From: Treponema sp. | GTDB taxonomy: Bacteria; Spirochaetota; Spirochaetia; Treponematales; Breznakiellaceae | Reading direction: 5' to 3' | DNA length: 7,134 bases | Assembly: GCA_031258265.1 (NCBI GenBank) | Contig: JAIRNB010000387.1 | Span: forward strand, 1 to 7,134 | In this document: piece by piece, positions 1 through 5,336 of the stretch | How positions within the stretch are numbered: the stretch's first letter is position 1 | How the letters are laid out: each line of letters opens with the position of its first letter | The notes under the pieces: model-generated | What the model saw: only the letters and a program-made list of their open reading frames with translations | What the model was told of the DNA's origin: nothing | Databases searched by the model: none | Translations under genes and position numbers: made by a program

Positions 1-153
1 CTGATCAGAGTCCCCCGGCAGCGGAACTACGGGGCGGAAAAAAAACTTGTCATCGAAACCGTCAACGCCGCCGCCGCCGCTTCTTCCCCCTACGGGCAGT
101 GCTTTGTCGAGGGGGGCTTTATCCGGGACCGGGGGAAATTGTACCTGTGGTAG
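1..153 (+). CDS. C-terminal 50 codons of an unidentified protein (5' end outside window)
   Basis: Frame 1 is open from the first base to a TAG at 151-153. It encodes a 50-residue tail that begins LIRVPRQRNYGAEKKLVIET, contains a run of five alanines, and ends in GKLYLW. Codon use is GC-rich, like the operon genes to the right. I do not recognise the family. The tail has charged and aromatic residues and no membrane segment. It is called a gene because the frame is open to the window edge and has the same base composition as the confident genes. A chance open frame cannot be excluded over this length. Confidence 0.5.
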   Translation: MIRVPRQRNYGAEKKLVIETVNAAAAASSPYGQCFVEGGFIRDRGKLYLW

Positions 154-233
154 AAAGGCGGCGGCTCAGCGCCTGGGGGGTTAACGGAAGACCAAGCGAA
201 GCGCAGGGCTGGAGTGAAGGGGGGGGCCAGGAT

Positions 234-254
234 TATACAACCGTAGGTTGTATA
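234..254. repeat. Perfect hairpin in repeat copy A
   Basis: TATACAACC (234-242) and GGTTGTATA (246-254) are perfect inverted repeats around a GTA loop. The matching hairpin in copy B (3848-3863) has a G-C pair where this one has A-T, so the stem is kept by a paired change. Confidence 0.7.
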
Positions 255-296
255 TTAGGATAATGTGGCATGGCCTAGCAGCCTGCTGCACTTGTA

Positions 297-324
297 GATT
301 TTTTGCATATATATGCAAAAAATC
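297..324. repeat. Perfect 28-bp palindrome
   Basis: The half-site GATTTTTTGCATAT (297-310) is followed directly by its exact reverse complement (311-324). It lies inside the small insertion element. As RNA it could form a hairpin with a short AU loop. It has an A/T-run on each side of GCATATATATGC, so it could act as a bidirectional terminator or a protein-binding palindrome. Confidence 0.75.
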
Positions 325-344
325 ACGATTATCGGGCAGCTTTC

Positions 345-417
345 GGAGTTTGTAAGGTATAAATATTCATTAACATGAATATTTATACTATTTTAAGCGC
401 AAAGCGCAACAAACTCC
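345..417. repeat. Nested inverted repeats (14-bp stem inside a 9-bp stem)
   Basis: GTATAAATATTCAT (357/358-370/371) and ATGAATATTTATAC (375-388) form a perfect 14-bp stem with a TAAC loop. Around it, GGAGTTTGT (345-353) pairs exactly with ACAAACTCC (409-417). The right arm of the outer stem is also the right end of the insertion element. The arrangement resembles a folded single-stranded DNA or RNA end. Confidence 0.7.
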
Positions 418-453
418 TAGCGCCAATAGATGCCCCAGTGTTGAATTAATGCG

Positions 454-502
454 GCCAAGCTTTAGCTTGGCTGGCGCGCGCGCCGCGGCAAAAGCTGCCG
501 CG
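454..502. repeat. Cluster of three GC-rich palindromes at the operon end
   Basis: Three inverted repeats follow one another: GCCAAGC-TTTA-GCTTGGC (454-471), the self-complementary GGCGCGCGCGCC (473-484), and CGCGGCA-AAAGC-TGCCGCG (484-502). The first is shared with copy B at 3772-3789. They lie about 90-140 bases beyond the stop codon of the GH57-like gene, in the 3' region of its transcript. No T-run follows on the minus strand, so they are not a typical intrinsic terminator. They could protect an mRNA 3' end. Confidence 0.5.
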
Positions 503-550
503 CCCGGGGTGCTATGCCCGTGATCTTTGAAAAGGCCGTGCTCCCCCTTT

Positions 551-597
551 ATAAAAAAACGGTAACGCTGATTGTATACGCCCCGGAGTTTTTTTAT
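551..597 (-). terminator. Possible operon terminator, weak
   Basis: ATAAAAAAAC (551-560) and GTTTTTTTAT (588-597) are perfect 10-bp inverted repeats that overlap the stop codon of the GH57-like gene. On the minus strand the distal arm reads as a T-run about 35 bases after the stop. The stem is almost all A-T with a 27-base loop and no clear GC stem, so termination here is only a suggestion. Confidence 0.3.
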
Positions 598-2279
598 TTT
601 TTCCGCCGGAAAATTCTGTAGTTGATATGGGGAAAAATGTTGTGCCGCTTTTCCAGGTTTGTAAGCCATTCGGTGCTGATGTAATTGCTCCCCAGGGCTT
701 CGTAAATCGTCGTAAAATTCCGCAGGGCGTCTTCGATCCCGGAACGGGCAAGGCCGGAAGATTCCTGGCGGTAGAGCATCCCCGGCCAGTCGGAGGACTG
801 GGCCAGGAGAATCTCCCGGGCGGCCTGGTTTAGGGCCCGTTCTTTAAGGCCGGAATCGTCGGGGAAACGTTCCGCCAGTTCTATCATCCGCTCCAGGGCC
901 CGGAAAACATGGCGGTACATCCAGTCATTCGACACGTCAAGCCAGGTTTCCCCATAGCCGTTGATCCCCTGGGAGGAATATTCCGGCAGGGAAATTTGGA
1001 AACCGCGGCTGTCCTCTTTGTAGAGGTATTCCGCGGGGGTCGTAAACTGAACATCGTCCCGCTCCGCCCCCTGGCGAAAAACATTTTCAAGGAAATTAAA
1101 ACCTTCATGCCAGGAACGGCCCAGATCGCCGGCCTTGAACACACAGAGGGACAGGGGGGCCTCGTTCATCAGGGCGGCGGCGGCTTTTAGCAGGGAAAGG
1201 CGGCGCCGCAGGAAAAGGCCGGCATCTTCGGCGGCCCGGGCGGCGGCGGCGGCGGGATCGTAGATCTCCTCCTCCGGGAAAGAAACGGTCCGCCCCTCCC
1301 CCGGATCAAGCACATAGGCCGCCGTTAAGGGGGCCCCTGTCCCCCTCCTCCGGTACTTAAAACCCGTGGGGAGTCTGGCCCCCCCCTGGCCCAGAAAAGC
1401 TCTGATCATATCCGCCGGTAGTTCAAAGCCGGAATCCCAAAGGTTGTCCCGGTACAGGGCCCCCTGGGAAATTTCCCGCAGATCCGTCCCCGCGTAGTAT
1501 TCCCGGCCCAGCACAAAGACCCCGCGGGGGGTCTGCAGGGGATAAAAGCTTCCCCTTTCCGCCGGGGGGCAGCCGTGTACCAGGCCGTGGGCCTCCACAA
1601 TGGTGTAGCCCAGGTTATAGGCCCGCAGGAACCTTTCCAGCTCCCCGCTCCAGCCCAGATCGCTAAGGAAAAAACCCTGGGGGAATTTACCAAAGCGGCG
1701 GTGGTGGATGGACAGGGCCACTTCTATCTGGGCCTGAACCGCTTCGGGATACGAAACGTAGAAGGGCAAAAAGGCATGGGTGGCGCTGGCCGCCAGTATT
1801 TCTATTTTTCCCTTATGCTGGAAGGCGCTCAGGACCTTTAAAATATTTCCCCCATAGCGGACGGTAAAAGAATCCCGCCGCCGCCGGAATTCATCACAGT
1901 AATACTGCGCCAGCTCCCTGAGCCGCCGCCTATTCCGGTGCCGCCGCGTTTCCGCCTCGCCGAATTCGATCTGCCGGTCCAGGTATCCAACGTACCTTTC
2001 CAAAAGACCGGTATCCTCCAGGCAATGGCAGAGAATGGGGGAAACGGAAATACCCAGCCGGAAGGGGATCCGGTCCTGATCCAGCCGCTCCAGCATCTCC
2101 AGCAGGGGAAGGTAGGTCTCCGAAAGGCTTTCAAAAAAACGGGCCTCCTCCATGGCGGAACTAACGGTACAGCTTGGGTTTCCTATACTGGTGGAACAGG
2201 AAATACAGGCGTGGTTGGTTTTGCAGAAAAAAGGTTCATGGGCTTCCAGCACCACGGAAACGGTATGACGGCAGGACAT
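594..2279 (-). CDS. GH57/DUF1957 glucan-branching-enzyme-like protein, probable pseudoenzyme
   Basis: The 561 residues match the whole GH57-DUF1957 layout known from 1,4-alpha-glucan branching enzymes. Residues 9-17 (VVLEAHEPF) are the N-terminal strand, 52-60 (LSETYLPLL) and 160-172 (EILAASATHAFLP) are conserved blocks, 494-500 (QSSDWPG) lies in the C-terminal helical domain, and 537-557 match the family's C-terminal signature. Length is normal. Active-site positions are changed. The first motif has E12 instead of the first His of HxH. The nucleophile block is FFLSDLGW (203-210), with D207 where Glu is expected. The acid/base block is FKAGDLGRSWHEG (381-393), with K382 where Asp is expected. 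Residues 19-37 add a CX5CX2CX8C cluster. The ATG at 2279 follows the upstream stop as TAG-T-ATG with no Shine-Dalgarno site, so coupling is likely. Glycogen or alpha-glucan metabolism is the family role. Here a binding or regulatory role seems likelier than catalysis. The fold is well supported and the function is uncertain. Confidence 0.88.
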   Translation of the reverse strand: MSCRHTVSVVLEAHEPFFCKTNHACISCSTSIGNPSCTVSSAMEEARFFESLSETYLPLLEMLERLDQDRIPFRLGISVSPILCHCLEDTGLLERYVGYLDRQIEFGEAETRRHRNRRRLRELAQYYCDEFRRRRDSFTVRYGGNILKVLSAFQHKGKIEILAASATHAFLPFYVSYPEAVQAQIEVALSIHHRRFGKFPQGFFLSDLGWSGELERFLRAYNLGYTIVEAHGLVHGCPPAERGSFYPLQTPRGVFVLGREYYAGTDLREISQGALYRDNLWDSGFELPADMIRAFLGQGGARLPTGFKYRRRGTGAPLTAAYVLDPGEGRTVSFPEEEIYDPAAAAARAAEDAGLFLRRRLSLLKAAAALMNEAPLSLCVFKAGDLGRSWHEGFNFLENVFRQGAERDDVQFTTPAEYLYKEDSRGFQISLPEYSSQGINGYGETWLDVSNDWMYRHVFRALERMIELAERFPDDSGLKERALNQAAREILLAQSSDWPGMLYRQESSGLARSGIEDALRNFTTIYEALGSNYISTEWLTNLEKRHNIFPHINYRIFRRKK

Positions 2280-2280
2280 A

Positions 2281-2970
2281 CTAATAGGCGCCGCTGGAAA
2301 AACGGGGATGACTCATCCGCTCCGCGTTACGGAGGATGGGAAATTCATTCAACCCGGAAAGGACGGGAAGGCTGGGAGGGGGTTCCTGGTTAAGAATCGT
2401 TTTTTTCTGGAGTCCGGGAAGGCGGAAGCTCCGGGAAACGGCCAGGGCCTCCCATCTCCCGCCAAAACCGGCGCAGAGTTCAACCCGGAAAGCCTCTTTC
2501 CTAAGACCCTCCGGGGGATATTCGGAAAAACCAAGATACCGGGCGGTATCGCCGCTGTCCACCTGCACGGTAAAAAAGAAATCCCCCCGGGAATTCCCCT
2601 CCCCCGCCGGACTCACCCGGAGGAAAAAGCCGGAAAATTCGGGATTTTTTTCAAAACTTTCCCGGTCATGTTCTTTTATCTCCCAAAAAACAAAGGCCCA
2701 CAGGGGGTCCCGGACCAGCACATCAATGAAGGTTATGTTGTACTGCCGGGGAATGGGGGCGGTTTCCAAATAATCCGGGGATTCGGAAAGGGATTCTTCG
2801 GTTTCCTGCTCTTCCTCCTCCTCACTCCGTTCATAATCCAGCAATTCTTCGATGATAAAGACCCGGTCAAGACCGGCGGGAATATCAATGCCGCACATAT
2901 CGGCCATCCGGGCCAGCTCCCGGGTAGTCAAACTGTCAAGATAAGGCCGGGCCAGGGGAAGACAATCCAT
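2281..2970 (-). CDS. DUF4912 domain protein with SAP-like N-terminus
   Basis: The 229-residue protein has three parts. Residues 11-45 (LDSLTTRELARMADMCGIDI onward) resemble a SAP/Rho-N-like helix-turn-helix found at the start of many DUF4912 proteins. Residues 49-66 are a strongly acidic linker (SEEEEEQETEESLSES). Residues 74-185 are the DUF4912 core, with the hallmark IDVLVRDPLWAFVFWEI at 82-98. The Pro/Arg-rich tail shows no domain. There is no signal peptide or membrane segment, so it is probably cytoplasmic. Its molecular function is unknown. DUF4912 genes are often found next to GH57/DUF1957 genes, and that pairing is seen here, suggesting joint work on a glucan or in a complex. Its ATG overlaps the TAA of the upstream synthase gene (TAATG). 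No Shine-Dalgarno is visible, which fits translational re-initiation. Confidence 0.85.
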   Translation of the reverse strand: MDCLPLARPYLDSLTTRELARMADMCGIDIPAGLDRVFIIEELLDYERSEEEEEQETEESLSESPDYLETAPIPRQYNITFIDVLVRDPLWAFVFWEIKEHDRESFEKNPEFSGFFLRVSPAGEGNSRGDFFFTVQVDSGDTARYLGFSEYPPEGLRKEAFRVELCAGFGGRWEALAVSRSFRLPGLQKKTILNQEPPPSLPVLSGLNEFPILRNAERMSHPRFSSGAY

Positions 2971-3665
2971 TATGAGGGATTATCATGGGAAAAGAGACAG
3001 TCCATGTCAATGCCGAAGGAACCAAAACAAGACGGCGGGGGAGACCGAACATCGACCCCTCCGGGAAAACCGGCCTGCCCCTCGCCGATGCGGAGCCGGA
3101 CACAGTGGAGGAGAAGCCGCCTCAGGCCCCTGGTCTTGCGGAGGACCTTGTTCAGGGCAAAGTCCCCGTATTTGTCATCCCCCAGAATAGGATGGCCAAT
3201 ACCAGCCAAATGGCGGCGGATCTGGTGCGTCCGTCCGGTCCCCAGCTCCAGTTCCAGCAGAGAAAACTCCCCGCCGGCCGAGTTCCCCACAAGCCGGTAG
3301 CCGGTTTCCGATTTTTTCCGGGACACCACCCCTGCCCTCCCCCGCTTTTCCAGGTCCAGACGGATGATCCCCCTTGCCGGACGGGGAACCCCGGCGCAGA
3401 TCGCCAGGTACTGCTTTTCCGCCGCCCTTCCCCCGGCAAAAACCGCGGAAAAACGGGCCGCCGCTTCCCGGCCCTTTGCCACAAGCATCACCCCAGAGGT
3501 ATCCTTATCCAGCCGGTGGACCAGGAGGGGCCGGGGCCGGTATTCAGCCTCCAGAATCCGGTCCAGAGACAGGGCCACCCCCTCCCCGCCCTGAACCGCG
3601 AGGCCCGCGGGCTTGTCGAGGACCATGCAAAATTCATTTTCAAACAGAACTTCTATGCGTTTCAT
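2970..3665 (-). CDS. RluA-family pseudouridine synthase
   Basis: The enzyme converts specific uridines in rRNA or tRNA to pseudouridine. Family signatures are clear: LDKPAGLAVQ (16-25), HRLDKDTSG (50-58) with catalytic D53, and GTGRTHQIRRHLA (142-154), followed by HPILGDDKYG (158-167). The 231 residues hold the catalytic domain only. There is no N-terminal S4 domain, so it resembles the short RluA/TruC-like or YqcB-like type rather than RluC/RluD. The exact target base cannot be told. The tail after about residue 195 is divergent and ends in DMDCLFSHDNPS. The ATG at 3665 has a possible weak ribosome site (AGCAGGT, 11 bases upstream). It is the first gene of the three-gene operon, and its stop overlaps the next start by one base. 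Confidence 0.93.
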   Translation of the reverse strand: MKRIEVLFENEFCMVLDKPAGLAVQGGEGVALSLDRILEAEYRPRPLLVHRLDKDTSGVMLVAKGREAAARFSAVFAGGRAAEKQYLAICAGVPRPARGIIRLDLEKRGRAGVVSRKKSETGYRLVGNSAGGEFSLLELELGTGRTHQIRRHLAGIGHPILGDDKYGDFALNKVLRKTRGLRRLLLHCVRLRIGEGQAGFPGGVDVRSPPPSCFGSFGIDMDCLFSHDNPS

Positions 3666-3737
3666 CGTTGTTATGTACCTGCTAATAAACTAAGGGGGGG
3701 GGCGCTGCCGGCACTAAAGAGTACAAATTCTACCCCA

Positions 3738-3873
3738 AGCCTTACGGCTGTTCATCCCGGCGCGCGCACTAGCCAAGCTAAAGCTTGGCCGCATTAGTTC
3801 AACATTGGGGATTTATTGGCGCCAGGCCGTGCCGCATCATCCCATATACAGCCTTACGGCTGTTCATCCCGGC
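3738..3873. repeat. 24-bp direct repeat pair
   Basis: The same 24 bases, beginning AGCCTTACGGCTGTTCATCC, occur at 3738-3761 and 3850-3873. They contain a short inverted repeat (AGCC-TTAC-GGCT). The two copies bracket the core of repeat copy B, so copy B looks like a unit bounded by direct repeats or built by partial duplication. Nothing comparable bounds copy A on its inner side. Confidence 0.75.
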
Positions 3874-3915
3874 CCCCCCTCGCTTCGTAGTCCTCCCCCT
3901 GCGGGGGTCCGGTCT
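3762..3915 (-). repeat. Dispersed repeat, copy B (uninterrupted)
   Basis: The reverse complement of this segment aligns with 189-484 without its insertion. It contains the same hairpin (3848-3863), the same GCCAAGC-TTTA-GCTTGGC palindrome (3772-3789 on the other strand) and the same GC-alternating end. Copies A and B face each other across the operon. The gap between the first start codon (3665) and the next gene (4057) is mostly this repeat. I see no gene, tRNA or convincing promoter in it. Confidence 0.7.
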
Positions 3916-3978
3916 ACTCCGCTGCCCCCCCTTTTTTCTCCCCGCTGTGTTTCTATAACTGGCGGCAGTGTTTAGCGT

Positions 3979-4027
3979 CTGTCCACAAAGCCGCTTACTG
4001 TACGAAACTTCGTTCCCTCTTGGACAG
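3979..4027. repeat. Inverted repeat upstream of the exported-protein gene
   Basis: CTGTCCA (3979-3985) and TGGACAG (4021-4027) are exact inverted repeats around a 35-base loop that itself holds ACGA-AACT-TCGT (4002-4013). It ends about 30 bases before the start codon, so it could be a leader structure or an operator. No good sigma-70 promoter is evident nearby. Confidence 0.35.
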
Positions 4028-4056
4028 CCCCTAATTATACCGATACTGAAAGGGTG

Positions 4057-5187
4057 ATGATAAGATTTTTCCCGTTGTTGTTCCTCTTGCTGGCCTCTCC
4101 CCGCCTTTACCCGGAACCCTATTTTTCCTCCCGCGATGGTTTCCAATTTGATCTGCCCCCCGGTTACCGGATGACGGGGGGCCAGGGCCGCCGTTTTTCC
4201 TTTCGTAACCCCCAGGGTTCGGTCTTCGAGATTTCCACAGAATCCGGGCCGGGGAAACCGGAGGCCCTCCTGGGGCGGCTGCTTTCCCGGCTGGGGAACA
4301 GGGGGGAATCTGAGAATTTCAGCTACCATGGCAGGGCCGCGGCCCTGGCCCGGCTGGAGTTCAAGCTGGGAGGAAAGACCTGCCTGGGCTGGGGACTCTG
4401 CCTGGACCGGGGGGAGGACCTGCTCCTGGCCCTGGCTTACGGCCCGGGGGAAAACGGCCAGGAACTTTTCCACCTGTCCTCCCTGGATTCCATCGCCCCC
4501 ACCGGGGCGGAACAGCTTTACTGGGGACCCGTTACCGAATACACCTGGCCCCGGGGGGAACCGGGGGAGACCCCGCTTTACAACAGCGGCGTCAGCGCCA
4601 TGATCGCCGCCGGGGACGCGGAGGCGGCCCAGGGCCTGGTGGACCGGGAGTTTCAGCTCCTCCGGCAGTTTTCGGCTTCCTCTCAATGGCAGGAAGCCTG
4701 GCGCCGCTTTTACAGGATGATCCGGCGGGACTCCTGGGAACGGCTTAGGGACGCCCTTTTCCGGCTGGAGCGGAGCTGGAATGTGGAGGCGGCCCTGGGC
4801 CGGGGGAAAACCACGGAACCGGGCCTGTCGGACAGGGAACTGGCCTCCAGGGCCCTTTCCTATGTCCAGGGCTTCCGCTACGAGCGGGACCTCATGGGCA
4901 GCGATTTTGTAAACCTCGTCAGCGCCATCACCGAAGGCCGGGGAGACTGCGATTCCCGGGCCCTGCTTTGGGCCCTGTTCCTGGCCCAGGCCAACATCGA
5001 CGCGGGGATCATGGTCTCCCGGGATTACAAGCACGCCATGGGGATAGCGAACATCGAAGGGCCGGGGGCCCGTTTCCCCCTTGAACAGAAAGAATATCTG
5101 GTGGCGGAGACTACCGCCGCAGTAGACCTGGGCCTCATCGGTAAAAACATGAGTGAAACCGCCAAGTGGCTGGGGGTAAGTTTCTGA
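4057..5187 (+). CDS. Putative exported protein with transglutaminase-like domain
   Basis: The 376-residue product starts with a typical signal peptide: MIRFFPLLFLLLASPRLYP (1-19), with cleavage probably soon after. It is therefore likely periplasmic or surface-exposed. The middle has no recognised domain. It includes a Trp/Arg-rich helical stretch (about 209-240). The C-terminal third has the look of a transglutaminase-like/papain-fold domain: GRGDCDSRALLWALFL with C298 and D299, then RDYKHAMGI with H326, then EYLVAETTA with E351 in the usual acidic position. This suggests a cysteine peptidase, amidase or crosslinking fold, but no substrate can be named. The ATG at 4057 is preferred. An in-frame GTG at 4054 sits directly before it and overlaps the ribosome site GAAAGGG, whose spacing to the ATG is short. 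Codon use is GC-rich like the operon. Confidence 0.8.
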   Translation: MIRFFPLLFLLLASPRLYPEPYFSSRDGFQFDLPPGYRMTGGQGRRFSFRNPQGSVFEISTESGPGKPEALLGRLLSRLGNRGESENFSYHGRAAALARLEFKLGGKTCLGWGLCLDRGEDLLLALAYGPGENGQELFHLSSLDSIAPTGAEQLYWGPVTEYTWPRGEPGETPLYNSGVSAMIAAGDAEAAQGLVDREFQLLRQFSASSQWQEAWRRFYRMIRRDSWERLRDALFRLERSWNVEAALGRGKTTEPGLSDRELASRALSYVQGFRYERDLMGSDFVNLVSAITEGRGDCDSRALLWALFLAQANIDAGIMVSRDYKHAMGIANIEGPGARFPLEQKEYLVAETTAAVDLGLIGKNMSETAKWLGVSF

Positions 5188-5203
5188 TACATACGATGAG
5201 CCT

Positions 5204-5221
5204 CCGCGGGGCAAGCCGCGG
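5204..5221 (+). terminator. GC hairpin after the exported-protein gene
   Basis: CCGCGG (5204-5209) and CCGCGG (5216-5221) form a 6-bp stem with a GGCAAG loop, 16 bases after the stop codon. The following bases (GTTAATATA) are AT-rich but not a T-run, so it is a weak candidate terminator. It also marks the sharp change from GC-rich to AT-rich sequence. Confidence 0.4.
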
Positions 5222-5250
5222 GTTAATATACGCAATGCGTTCTAAAAATA

Positions 5251-5271
5251 GTTATGCGAAATTTGGGCAAC
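5251..5271 (+). repeat. Inverted repeat flanking rtcB, left copy
   Basis: TATGCGAAATTTGGGC and the following base region match, in reverse complement, the sequence at 6591-6611. The core agrees at 16 of 17 positions (5253-5269 against 6593-6609). The two copies face each other across rtcB and lie just outside its promoter and its stop codon. Confidence 0.6.
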
Positions 5272-5288
5272 AATTTTCTGTAAAATAA

Positions 5289-5317
5289 TTGACAAAAGAA
5301 TAATTAGTATATAAAAT
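5289..5317 (+). promoter_or_regulatory. Sigma-70-type promoter of rtcB
   Basis: A perfect TTGACA (5289-5294) is followed after 17 bases by TAAAAT (5312-5317), five of six matches to the -10 consensus. Transcription would begin near 5324, almost at the AAGGAGG ribosome site (5325-5331), so the leader would be only about 13 bases. The promoter moves with rtcB inside the AT-rich segment, so the gene can be expressed independently of its neighbours. Confidence 0.7.
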
Positions 5318-5324
5318 AAAGGAT

Positions 5325-5331
5325 AAGGAGG
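5325..5331 (+). promoter_or_regulatory. Strong ribosome binding site of rtcB
   Basis: AAGGAGG matches the consensus exactly and lies five bases before the ATG at 5337. It fixes the start codon and is much stronger than any site before the GC-rich genes in this window. Confidence 0.85.
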
Positions 5332-5336
5332 TTTTT

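Larger units (their letters stand above)
275..420. mobile_element. Small MITE-like palindromic insertion in repeat copy A
   Basis: The unique part is 279-415 (137 bp). It is flanked by CCTAG at 274-278 and 416-420. Removing 142 bp leaves GGCCTAGCGCCAATA, which matches copy B (GGCCTGGCGCCAATA) with one change. The insert is therefore absent from one repeat copy and has a putative 5-bp target duplication. The outer 17 bases at each end, counting CTAG, are imperfect inverted repeats (about 12 of 17 match, four of the five mismatches being transitions). Inside are two perfect palindromes (297-324 and 357-388) and a further stem (345-353 with 409-417). It encodes no protein, so movement would need a transposase supplied in trans. 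The repeat family is not recognised. Confidence 0.55.
189..484 (+). repeat. Dispersed repeat, copy A (interrupted by a small insertion)
   Basis: Read on the plus strand, this segment aligns with the reverse complement of 3762-3915. Shared blocks are a G-run followed by CC, a hairpin (234-254), the stretch around 261-278, and 420-484. The last block includes GCGGCCAAGCTTTAGCTTGG and a GC-alternating tail. Copy A carries an extra segment at 279-415 that copy B lacks. The block 420-471 differs from copy B by only a few substitutions and one indel. No reading frame is conserved between the copies, so this is a non-coding repeat. Confidence 0.7.

Noticed and set aside
473..484. Alternating GC tract as Z-DNA or an origin element
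   Set aside because: It is only 12 bases and is shared in part with the other repeat copy. There are no DnaA-box-like sites or iterons nearby.
154..593. tRNA, other small RNA gene or CRISPR array in the palindrome-rich gap
   Set aside because: No cloverleaf, CCA end or regularly spaced repeat-spacer pattern was found. The palindromes all differ and are explained by the repeat and the insertion.
2308..3300. Plus-strand open frame of 330 codons antisense to the DUF4912 and RluA genes
   Set aside because: It crosses the boundary between two confident minus-strand genes and has no family features, so it is an antisense shadow.
3666..3760. Promoter for the minus-strand operon (TAGAAT on the minus strand at 3732-3727)
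   Set aside because: The -10-like hexamer has no acceptable -35 partner at 16-18 bases, so I could not support it.
4020..4047. Promoter TTGGAC/GATACT for the exported-protein gene
   Set aside because: Both boxes are poor matches, and the implied leader would be too short to include the ribosome site.
3799..5235. Long minus-strand open frame (478 codons) opposite the exported-protein gene
   Set aside because: Its translation is low-complexity, rich in Gly/Pro/Gln/Arg, with no recognisable motif. The plus strand has a signal peptide and conserved motifs. GC-rich coding sequence often leaves the antisense frame open.
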